A DNA stretch of 64,000 nt from Ophioceras dolichostomum (lineage: Eukaryota > Ascomycota > Sordariomycetes > Magnaporthales > Ophioceraceae). Every line of letters starts with the position of its first letter. Within the stretch, counting starts at the first letter, position 1. A program made the position numbers and the translations under genes. The stretch lies in contig PYST01000161.1 of NCBI GenBank assembly GCA_003049485.1, forward strand, positions 24,511 through 88,510, read 5' to 3'. Below the pieces are notes generated by a model that was given only the letters and a program-made list of their open reading frames with translations, did no database searches and was not told where the DNA came from. Below are positions 48,548 to 57,215 of the stretch, piece after piece.

Positions 48548-50326
48548 ATGGCCGTACTCGCCCGAGCCAGAGGCTCAGGAAGGCTCCTGTCATGCCTCTT
48601 CCTCTGGACCCTGGGGAACATCCCCATCCGACTTGCGAATGCCTTGGCCGGCGACATCGTGCTCATGAACGGCAAGATCCATACGATGGACCAGGCTGAC
48701 AGCGTGGCGTCTGTAGTCGCCATCAAGGACGGCAAGATCGTCTATGTTGGGAACACGGAGCAGGACGCCCATCGGGCCGTGACGGGAGGCGGCGGAGAGG
48801 GACGAGAAGTGAAAACGGTTAACCTTGGTGGTCGTGTAGCACTGCCCGGTCTGGTCGACAGCCACAACCACATCGTTCTGATGGGAAACCGGCCGGGCTA
48901 CCACACTCCTCTGGAGAACGCGTACTCCATCGCGGATGTGCAAGCTACGCTCAGGGCGCGTGCGGCGGCGGCGCCAAGCGTGGCGTTCATCACGACCATC
49001 GGCGGGTTCAACCTCAACCAGTTCAGCGAGCGCCGGCTGCCGACCCTTGCGGAGCTCGATGCCGCGGTTCCGGATCACCCGGTCTTCGTGTCGCAGAGCT
49101 TCCTGGGCCCGAGCACGACCAACTCGCTGGGCAGAGGCTTCTTCACATCTCTCAGGGGGGATGATCTGGCGCCTGCGGTGGCAGCAAACGGATCGATGGC
49201 GTCGGGCCAGGACACAGGCAGGGCGCTGCTCGCGCTGCGACGCCGGCTGACCTTCGAGGACCGCAAGCGCAGCGTGCGCGACGCCATGGCGTACGCAGCG
49301 TCCATGGGCGTTACGACACACCTCGACCAGGGCGCCTTCCCCGCTTCGGGGACGCCATCGGACGGCGCGGGCAACGAGGATCTGTACGCCATGCACCAGC
49401 CGTGGCTGGCGGTGTACCGCGACGACGAGCTGAGAGACCACGGCCAAGAAATCTCGCGGCCAGTCCCCATCCAGGGGCAGCCTAGGCTGGCAGCCAGCGT
49501 GCGGCTGCGCACCAACTTCCTGCACATGGACGCCGAGGCCGGCGTGCCGACGCTCCAGGCGCGGCTGCAGAACTCGTTCCCGTTCTTTGGCAACGACATG
49601 GTGCGCACGGGCGGCATCGGCGAGTTCATCTCGTCCAACTACAGCGGCGGGCCCGTGTTCGAGGAGGCCGCGCTGCGCATCGCGAAGGCCGGCTGGCGGC
49701 TCGAGGTGCACTCCCTCACGGACTCGGACTTCGCGAGCCAGATCCAGGCATTCGAGGCCGTCGACGCGCGGCTAGCGGCGGCGTCCGGCTCTGGCGCCGG
49801 CTCACAAGGAAGAGGAGTGAAGAGCCTCCGCTGGGTGATCGCACACGTGCCGCTCATCACGCGCGAGTACCTGGCCCGGCTCAAGGCGCTGGGCGGCGGT
49901 GTCAACCTGAGCGGATGGCAGTACCTGGCTGGCCGGGGTCCGAAGGCGGGCCCGCCTTTCCGAGACATCGTGGCCAGCGGGATCCGGGCAGGCTTCGGGG
50001 CGGACGGCATGAACATCGCGCCGATGAACCCGTGGGTGCACGCGTACTACGCCACCACGGGCAAGAACGCGCTGGGCGAGCAGATCAATGAGGGCCAGCA
50101 CCTTACTCGGGGCGAGATGCTGAAGATGTACACGAGCGCCAACCAGTGGTTCCTGGGCGGGCCGGATGAGGCGTTGCTGGGCGCTGTGGAGATTGGCAGG
50201 TTGGGCGATCTGATCGTGCTGAACGAGGACTACTTCTCGGTGCCGGATGAGGGGTTGAAGAAGTTGAAGTCCGTCTTGACTGTCGTTGGAGGCGTGGTTG
50301 TTCATGATTCTGGGGAGTTGCGATGA
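48548..50326 (+). CDS. Amidohydrolase, YtcJ-like (Amidohydro_3)
   Basis: Single-exon, 592-residue metal-dependent hydrolase of the amidohydrolase superfamily. A hydrophobic N-terminus (about 10-35) may be a signal peptide, suggesting secretion. The beta-sandwich start is DIVLMNGKIHTMDQ, and the barrel entry motif is LPGLVDSHNHI (H106, H108). Further candidate metal or catalytic residues are in LEVHSLTD, VIAHVPLI and GFGADGMN. These match the family in order but deviate in detail: the usual HAxGD is HSLTD, and the usual GSDxP is GADGM. The C-terminal part (MLKMYTSANQWFLGGPDE, GRLGDLIVLNEDYF) is typical of YtcJ-like proteins. Substrates of fungal members are mostly unknown. It stands alone, without an obvious operon-like partner. 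Confidence 0.88.
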   Translation: MAVLARARGSGRLLSCLFLWTLGNIPIRLANALAGDIVLMNGKIHTMDQADSVASVVAIKDGKIVYVGNTEQDAHRAVTGGGGEGREVKTVNLGGRVALPGLVDSHNHIVLMGNRPGYHTPLENAYSIADVQATLRARAAAAPSVAFITTIGGFNLNQFSERRLPTLAELDAAVPDHPVFVSQSFLGPSTTNSLGRGFFTSLRGDDLAPAVAANGSMASGQDTGRALLALRRRLTFEDRKRSVRDAMAYAASMGVTTHLDQGAFPASGTPSDGAGNEDLYAMHQPWLAVYRDDELRDHGQEISRPVPIQGQPRLAASVRLRTNFLHMDAEAGVPTLQARLQNSFPFFGNDMVRTGGIGEFISSNYSGGPVFEEAALRIAKAGWRLEVHSLTDSDFASQIQAFEAVDARLAAASGSGAGSQGRGVKSLRWVIAHVPLITREYLARLKALGGGVNLSGWQYLAGRGPKAGPPFRDIVASGIRAGFGADGMNIAPMNPWVHAYYATTGKNALGEQINEGQHLTRGEMLKMYTSANQWFLGGPDEALLGAVEIGRLGDLIVLNEDYFSVPDEGLKKLKSVLTVVGGVVVHDSGELR

Positions 50327-50930
50327 GGTACGGTGCCGAAGCGAAGCGATGGCAGGACTTAGGGGACAGAGGGGAGAGAGCCATCCTCGCAATCGAGAGT
50401 CTTTCCTGATGGCGAAGACGAGTGGCTTAGAGGACATGATTAAAGCACCTTCCAGCCTTGCCTCTTGCAATGTGACGTGCGGATGCATCTCAAAGATTCG
50501 GTGTGTCACAATGAAGATTGACTGAGTGAGAGCGCTAAAGTTTAGCGGGCGTATGCCACTGAACGAAGATTGCCCCACCTGCGCGAAAAGCTCGCTGCTG
50601 TCTGATGCGTCAACTGCCAGCTGCATCTTTGCCTAGAGCTGCCCACGGAACCTCGACAGCTCGTCGATGTACATATCAAGATCCAAAATAATATCTACCC
50701 CATACTTTCGCCATTGGCCCCTGCCACGGAGTGTAGCACTTTCCCTTCCGTTTAACGCCTCTCCAGACACCTCTTGATCCACGCAAAACTCGCTAGACCG
50801 ACCGACCGACCGACCGACGGAGGCACCACCAAAGCCTTCAACTACCTGCGCTTGCGACAGCCACCACGGTCTGGTGTTGCGACGCCTTCCTCCCCTCCCA
50901 GACCAACCAACCAACGAAACGCTTGGAACA
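50327..50930. other. Intergenic region and leader of the DUF4604 gene
   Basis: It contains the end of the amidohydrolase transcript and the DUF4604 promoter. A (GACC)n microsatellite sits about 110 bp before the start codon. No further gene. Confidence 0.5.
50796..50818. repeat. (GACC)n microsatellite
   Basis: Nearly six perfect units of GACC in the probable 5' leader of the DUF4604 gene. Confidence 0.95.
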
Positions 50931-51563
50931 ATGTCACAAAAAATAACAGCCTCCAACCTCTCCTACTCCCAAAACCTCCCGCCCTTCCTCGCCCGCCTAC
51001 GAGGCCAAGCCGGCGGCGGCGCCCGCGACGACCCCTTCACCCGCAGCGGAGGCGGCACCCCCCGTCGCAAAGGCAAGCCGCGCTCCGGCAGCGCCGAGGC
51101 GGAAGACGCGCCCGTCTTCCTCGACGAGGACGGGAACGAGCTCGACGGGTTCCGGGTGGGCGCCGACGGCGTCGCTGTCGCTGTGCGCGATAGTGCGAAT
51201 CACCCTAGCGACGACGAAGCGGTCGACGACGGCGAAGAGAAGAAGAAGAAGGATGGTGGGGCGGGAGACGATGCTGCTGCGACGGTTGCTGGTGCATTTA
51301 GGGCGAGAAGGAAGAGGAAGATCGAGGGAAAGATCGTTGGTGGTGGGGAGGAGGATAACAATAACGTAGGAAACGGGAAGGAGAAGCGGAGGCGGAAAGA
51401 CGATGGTAGGATGGAGGAGGCTAGCAAAGAAGGAAAGGATGGCGAAAAGAAAATGAAGAAGCTTGGGGGTAAAGGCGACGAGCCGCCAGCTGCCAAGCAG
51501 AAGGGGAAGGATAAGAAGAAAGCTGGGAAGGTCAAGCTGAGCTTCGGTGATGACGGGGACTGA
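50931..51563 (+). CDS. DUF4604-domain protein (KIAA1143-like)
   Basis: Single-exon, 210-residue, highly charged protein. The N-terminal motif SNLSYSQNLPPFLARLRGQ and the acidic segment DAPVFLDEDGNELD match the DUF4604 family, which includes human KIAA1143. The middle and C-terminus are Lys/Glu/Asp-rich with several basic clusters (RARRKRK, KEKRRRKDD) that could serve as nuclear signals. It ends in the family-like VKLSFGDD. The function of the family is not established. The ATG at 50931 is chosen because the conserved motif begins seven residues later; an in-frame upstream extension has a CT-rich, leader-like composition. Confidence 0.87.
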   Translation: MSQKITASNLSYSQNLPPFLARLRGQAGGGARDDPFTRSGGGTPRRKGKPRSGSAEAEDAPVFLDEDGNELDGFRVGADGVAVAVRDSANHPSDDEAVDDGEEKKKKDGGAGDDAAATVAGAFRARRKRKIEGKIVGGGEEDNNNVGNGKEKRRRKDDGRMEEASKEGKDGEKKMKKLGGKGDEPPAAKQKGKDKKKAGKVKLSFGDDGD

Positions 51564-52326
51564 GGAGCGGGCTAGGTGTTCGACATGGAAAATTCCGGAA
51601 ACCAAAGCAGCCCGGGTACCCTCCAGTCCTACGAGCAGCCGACGACGCCGTATCCCCAGATCAGGGAACCGCTGACACTCACGAAAGCGGTAGCCAGCAG
51701 CGGCCCTTGCGTTTGGGAGCGGTTACGAGGAAGGCCGGCCCATCAGGACCTTCTGATGCCCGGCAATTTTTGCTCCTCAGACCCGGGTCGGACCAGCCCG
51801 ACGCATGACCGTACCCTCTAGATACCTACCTACAGGATGGATGAGATCGTGCTGCGTCGCTACTACGGGGCGTAAGTGCTACACAAGCTCTGCGTCGGTC
51901 CTTTCTAAGAATGCATGCATCAGGTGAGGCTGCCGGAGCACGTCTGTACGGTGATGGTGATGCCCCTGGTACAGTCTGTACCGTACTTAGAAAGCTAGGA
52001 AATGGCATTGCCCCTTTGCAAAGGCTCGGCACTATAATTACGCGTAGCGGGCAGAAAGCCATCCGCCAACCGATTTCCTAAAGTCACAAACGAAAAAGCT
52101 CTCGAATGAACGTCTTCAGGTCTATTCAAACCACCCCTATTTCAGGCGGGACTACTACCTCCTCCATATTCTACAGTTTGTCATTCGCCTCATCCCAAAA
52201 GCCTCCCTCCTTTCTAAGATTCGCGCGAGTCGATATACACTCTAGGTGTTTGAGCCGCCTCGGCTGTGACCACCAACAGCCCGGAAAGAACCAACTCGTC
52301 GTACATCGGTAAAACTCGGTCTTGTT
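51564..52326. other. Convergent intergenic region
   Basis: The region lies between the 3' ends of the DUF4604 gene and COX4. A GGTA-type element occurs near 51820-51833. No gene is seen. Confidence 0.5.
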
Positions 52327-53594
52327 TTAGTGGTATTCAGGCTTGACGTAGTCGGCGAAAGTCTTGGGCTCCTCGTAGCCGTGGCCGTGGTCGTGGTGGC
52401 CATGGCCGTCGTCCTGGGGACCGACGTACTCCATCTTGTAGACGGAGCCGCACTCGGGGCAGCGCTCCACAGGGCGTTCGCGGGACATCTGTTGAGAAGA
52501 GGAAAAAGGGTTTGTGTTAGTACAAGAACTTCCCCGCGGCTGTGTGAGTGAAGAAGAAGTCGAACAAGAAAAGAGGAGAGAAAACATACGCCGAGCCACT
52601 TCACAACGTGCGAGTCGGCGGGCACACCGGTGCAGCCCGCGTACTGCTCCTCACCGGCCGAGCGGACGAGGATGGGGTTTTCCTTGGTTCCTGTTATTGT
52701 TTTATTTGTTTCGGTTAGTCTCCGGACCACCTACTCCCTGGTAGCAAAGCTCAACACGGTCGGTTATGTCCTCCTGGGCAAAGGAAAGGGGTCGAAAACG
52801 CACCAAGCCGCGACGAGTCCAAAGGCCGCATGTCGAAGATGTCGACGCCCTCCATCTTTCCCAGGATTTCCAGGCGCTCCAGACCGGTGGCCTGCTCGAT
52901 GTCGGTGGGGACGGTGCCGGGCTTCGCGCCGGGGCCGACTAGGTCTTCAACGCCCTTGATGTCTGTTACCCGAGTGAAAAACACGTCATGTTAGCGGGAG
53001 TTCGGTTCCAGCGCCTCCAATCCATCGTTGACATTGTCCAATCCGGCCATTGCTTTCGCCGAAGCAGTAGAGAGAGCATGTAGCCCACTCAGCTCCTTCG
53101 TGGCATCTCCGTAGGTAGCCTAGATAGAGCACGGGATTTCCATGTTTGTCCGCACACGGCACTATAGTTCGCTCGTTCCGTAGACGGAGGAGGGGAGGCT
53201 CGAAGCCTATTCGTACCGGCAAGAGTCTGGACTTTTGGGGTGGTCGGCTGGGTAGCCTCGACTGTGTGATGCAGAAAAAGGAGTCTATCGTCAGCAAAAG
53301 CGACATCTCAAACAGCAAACAACCAACAGTCGGCAACGCTCAATTGACTCCAACCGCCCTTCAGGAAGTGCCTAAAGAACCGAGAGACGAAGGCAGAAGC
53401 TGTAGAGCAAAGCTTCGCCTCGGTGCGGCGACCCGGGGAAAGCTCCAATCGGTCGATCGGCAGGCCGGTCGATCGGCAGGCACCGGGATGAAGGATTCCT
53501 TACAGCGAGCAACGGTGGTCGCGAAAGTGCGGCGGACCACGGGCGCAACGGCAGCCCGGCGCGCGACGGCGACGGCGGATCGTGACAAAAACAT
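52327..53594 (-). CDS. COX4: Cytochrome c oxidase subunit IV (Vb family)
   Basis: Zinc-binding structural subunit of complex IV in the inner mitochondrial membrane. Four exons in phase: 53594-53504, 52962-52804, 52690-52590 and 52488-52327 (170 residues). The N-terminus is a mitochondrial presequence rich in Arg and Ala (MFLSRSAVAVARRAA..RRTFATT). The core reads GPGAKPGTVPTDIEQATGLE, LGKMEGVDIFDM, VRSAGEEQYAGC and CPECGSVYKMEYVGPQDD. The zinc ligands expected from yeast Cox4 are all visible: Cys in YAGC, His in PADSHVVKW, and both Cys of CPEC. The C-terminus has a His/Asp-rich stretch before FADYVKPEYH. The first intron is about 540 bp, long relative to the others (about 100 bp), a place where promoter-proximal control is possible. 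This is a housekeeping gene. Confidence 0.96.
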
Positions 53595-54297
53595 GGTTTG
53601 TTTCTTGAGGAGAAGATCCAATTGATCTTTGTTGTCGTCGGTTGCTTGTCTTGTCGGAAGGGAGCGTGTAGCTAGGTAGCTAGGGAGCTTTCCGGGAAGC
53701 AGCGCGGGATTTGGGAGGGACTGTGAGGTTTTGCAACGAAAATGGCCTGATTCAACGCCGAAAGTTGGAGTCGCTCTGAGCCGAGCCTGCTCTTCCTCTC
53801 CTTCGGCCAAGGTACTTTTCCTCTTTGGGAGTGGTAGCCGAGTACGAGAGTCATGTGCCGCAGCACGTGTTGTGGGGCTCGTGGACGAGGGACCGGAGAG
53901 CTTTGGATGCCATTCGCCAATCATCACAGGCATGTCAGCATGGCATTATGGAGATGGAGCTCAAGTAAGTTGCCATTGGAGATAAAATTTGATATTCTGT
54001 CTACGTGAGCAGTAAAGCTGCGTGGCAATACTAACTGATGGGTAGAGAAGGCAGGGTATAGCTCTCGACAGGCGCGATCCAGGCAGATGGCATGTGCCAG
54101 AAGCAAAAACAGTAATCCTTCCATCGCGGTGTTGATTCAGGAAGCGGGGATGGATGGATGAAGCAGGCGGGTATCAATATTGAAACACGAAGAAAGGGGG
54201 GAACAAATCTAAGCGCAGAAAATCCGCAAAAAAGGACAAAATGAAGAGGGGATATTGTTTTGGACACGGAATATGGCTGAAGGGTGGGTTCTTTGGC
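53595..54297. other. Intergenic region upstream of COX4
   Basis: Presumed COX4 promoter and the 3' flank of the next minus-strand gene. No further gene is seen; a TAGGTAGCTAGGG element lies at about 53674-53686. Confidence 0.5.
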
Positions 54298-55890
54298 TCA
54301 AGACCGGCCAGCATCGGTGCCAAAGTTATCGATCGATCTTTCCCAGTGGAAGGGATCGTCGAGAGGTTGACTCTGACCCTGATCCTGACCCTGACCTGGC
54401 TGCAAGTAGCCGCCTCGGCAGTCGCAGGCATGCCACTTAACGTGCCCACTCCAGCTTGAGCCGTGGCAATCGTACTGCTGTTTGGCCTTGTCATGAGCCT
54501 CGTGAGACCCACCACAGCGCAGGCAGCATCGGCCCCTGACCGAGGAGCTCGCGGTCGGTTGGGGCTCCTGGTTCTCGTCTCCTCCTCTGGTTTCCTCTTC
54601 TACTATCTTCCGTTTTCGGAGCAATGGAGTCGGTGGCAGCGGTAGGATGGGAGGAGCTGAGAGGATGGCAGCAGGCGCGGCGGCACTGGGCGGACTGACG
54701 CCACTCGTGGCACTGGCAGTTCTGGCAGTTCTGGCGGCACTGGAAGCACCGACAGCACCGGCGGTAGTGGTACTGGCAGGCGTGGCAGTAGCAGTGCGAG
54801 CATCGGCGGCACGGGCCTTGCGCCGGGCTAATATGCGACTTGGCGGCGAGACTCTCCCGGACTCGTCGGTCAGGACGGCGAGACGGCTGGTGGGCGAGAC
54901 GTAGTGGGAGTCGAGGTCCTCTTCGTCGCGTTCGTGGATGATCCTGGGCGGAGGTGTGCCGAAGTCGAAGGAGGGCCTGCAGGATTTGGGGTCGCCGTTC
55001 ACGTCCTTCCTCATCTTCGTCGGCCATCGGATGGGGAAAGGGACAGTCGACCTTGTGGCGAGGCTAGTGTCCATTGGGTGATTTGCTAAGGGTCGCCCGG
55101 GATCTGTACTGGCAAGCTTCTCATCGTCCATCGGGCTGTTCTCGCCACTGCCGCTGCGGCTGGTTTCTCCGGGGATCTTGACCCTGGCGTGGATGTTCTC
55201 GTGGGTGTTCTCAGCGTCCCCCTCGATCTTGACAAGGTAACGGATGCCGGGACGCTCTCTGGAATAGATGCCAGTAGGCTCTCTGGAATAGTTGCTCTGA
55301 TGCGCTCTTAAGCGATCACCGTTGGCTACTATGGCGTCCCACTGGCTCGCGATACCTTCAACTCGGGACAGCCGATCGCTGACATCCAGTCTGGTCCTAG
55401 TGCCACGGCTGGGCTCACTATGCGCGAAGTCTCTACAAACACGCTTGGATCCCTCAGATGCGCCCCTCTGGCCAAGGTTTGAGCCTTCAGCCGGCGTCTG
55501 AGGTAGCATCATCGACATTGCTAGTTTCGCCCAGAATTCCGCCGTGGTGAAGGGATCCTCTGGCACGGTGTTGGAGATGATATCCGGGGAGGAGGGAGGC
55601 TCACGGTCGGAGGCCTCAGGTCCCTCAGAGCCCTCGGAGCTGTTATCGGAGCCAGCGTTTTCGACGGAGGATGCTGTGCTAGGGTCGCCGACAGCAGTCC
55701 CGGAACTGGTATTGCTGAAGACGAAAGTTGGGGAATCGTCGCCCTCGTCTTCGTCGACGGCTGTGGAGGAACTACTTCCGCTGGGGAAGCTCTTCACCTC
55801 CTGCTTCACGGGTGCGCGTCGTTTGACTGGCGTGCGAGGCACGAATCGAGGCTCTTCTTTGTCGTCGCTCAACGTCATCGCGCCGGCCAT
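54298..55890 (-). CDS. Hypothetical Ser/Asp-rich protein with Cys/His-rich C-terminus
   Basis: A 530-residue open frame from an ATG in good context. I do not recognise the family. The N-terminal 120 residues are acidic and Ser-rich (TAVDEDEGDDSPTFVFSN), with a basic patch PVKRRAPVK before them. A possible structured patch lies around PFTTAEFWAKLAMSMMLPQTP. Further on are charged linkers, then an Ala/Thr/Ser-rich stretch. The C-terminus holds a compact Cys/His cluster (CCLRCGGSHEAHDKAKQ, YDCHGSSW, VKWHACDCRGG) that could bind one or two zinc ions. A nuclear adaptor or nucleic-acid-binding protein is possible but unproven. Its coding potential rests on the long uninterrupted frame and biased composition. 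Confidence 0.65.
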   Translation of the reverse strand: MAGAMTLSDDKEEPRFVPRTPVKRRAPVKQEVKSFPSGSSSSTAVDEDEGDDSPTFVFSNTSSGTAVGDPSTASSVENAGSDNSSEGSEGPEASDREPPSSPDIISNTVPEDPFTTAEFWAKLAMSMMLPQTPAEGSNLGQRGASEGSKRVCRDFAHSEPSRGTRTRLDVSDRLSRVEGIASQWDAIVANGDRLRAHQSNYSREPTGIYSRERPGIRYLVKIEGDAENTHENIHARVKIPGETSRSGSGENSPMDDEKLASTDPGRPLANHPMDTSLATRSTVPFPIRWPTKMRKDVNGDPKSCRPSFDFGTPPPRIIHERDEEDLDSHYVSPTSRLAVLTDESGRVSPPSRILARRKARAADARTATATPASTTTAGAVGASSAARTARTASATSGVSPPSAAAPAAILSAPPILPLPPTPLLRKRKIVEEETRGGDENQEPQPTASSSVRGRCCLRCGGSHEAHDKAKQQYDCHGSSWSGHVKWHACDCRGGYLQPGQGQDQGQSQPLDDPFHWERSIDNFGTDAGRS

Positions 55891-57215
55891 TTCTCTATTT
55901 TCTTCGCTGCCGCCCGTGGTGACCTGTGGTAGAGGTTAGGTTTGTGTGCGTCTGTTTTGGGGATGCTGCGTTGGGATCTCGGCCGAGTACGGGAACGAGG
56001 GTGCGAGCGGGCTTGGTTCCTTTTTTCTCCAGTCGGCGGTGACAATGAGAGGGAAGAGGAATGGGGGTCGGAGGTGATTCCGCTCAGGCGCGTCCTCACG
56101 GAAGAGGGAGGGGTGTTATTTATGTAGTACCTATTCACCAGCTGAGTGAAGGAGAGGTGCAGAACGCGAAAAGGTGCTGGTGAACGAATTGCGGTGACTG
56201 GAGCAAACGAAGGAACAACTGGGAGGGGGTGTACTGGCTGGCTGACTAGCTGACAGTCCAGTACTCCCCGGACAGAGAATAACGTCTGCATGCCACCTGG
56301 GTACCATCATCACTGTCTTACAGTTGCTCATGGAATTAGCGAACGGGGTTTGCATAACGGAAGACTTTCAGCACGCGGGTGCCACCACTGATGCCTTGCG
56401 GAGAATTTGGTAGCAAAGTTCTTTTGTCATCACAAAGGCCTCGAGGTTGGGCATAGAGTTTGTCGCGGCCGAGGCCCCTAGGCTGTAAGAAAGTCACCAT
56501 TCCACCGGACTGGTGACGGCAGCTGCAGGTGATAGACGACGAAGATTTGTTGGACGGGATTAGTGTCAGCAAGATCTAGAAGGCTGGCTGCGGGAGTGCT
56601 CGCAGGTACTCGGCGGCTCGGATCCGAGACAACCGTGGGTTGAAAGACTCAGAAGAGCCACGTGGACGATCATGACAGTGACGTTGGCGATGACAACATA
56701 GACGGTAAGCGTGCGTACAATCAATCACTCACTGGCCAAAGCTCCGTACGCGAACCACTTGAATCGAAAGGATGAATGAAGCCTGGCTCCCCATGTAAGG
56801 AACCCAGGTATGTTTGCAACTCGACTATGCTGAATACGAAAGACTCGCTCGAATAAAGATCATTGACCGCCTGACGCCAAACCCTGCCGCCGCAAACATG
56901 AACCATGCTCCGAAAGACGATAATTTTTGGATGCCATATTTTTGTTTTCCGAGTCCCCGGCCAGCTCCCCTCCGAAGACCCCTTTTGGTAAACCACCCAT
57001 CCCAGTGAGTAAGAACCCAAAGAGTAGCCGAAGGAAAGGTACGCCAAGTCCCATGTTGATGAAGGACGGCGCTGTGCAGACAAGGACTCCCTCTCTGCTA
57101 CAAGATGCTGGCAGGGACGCAGACACCCCGACCGACGACAACACATCCATCCCATCATCCACCTCATCTCGTCCACCCAACCCACCATGTCGGCCCAGTC
57201 CTAATCACCATCACA
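55891..57215. other. Intergenic region, no gene seen
   Basis: It holds the promoter and leader of the 530-residue gene, A/G-rich on plus and hence pyrimidine-rich on the coding strand at 56000-56110. It also holds the 3' flank of the next minus-strand gene. Frames near 56721-57188 on minus are probably untranslated sequence. Confidence 0.45.
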
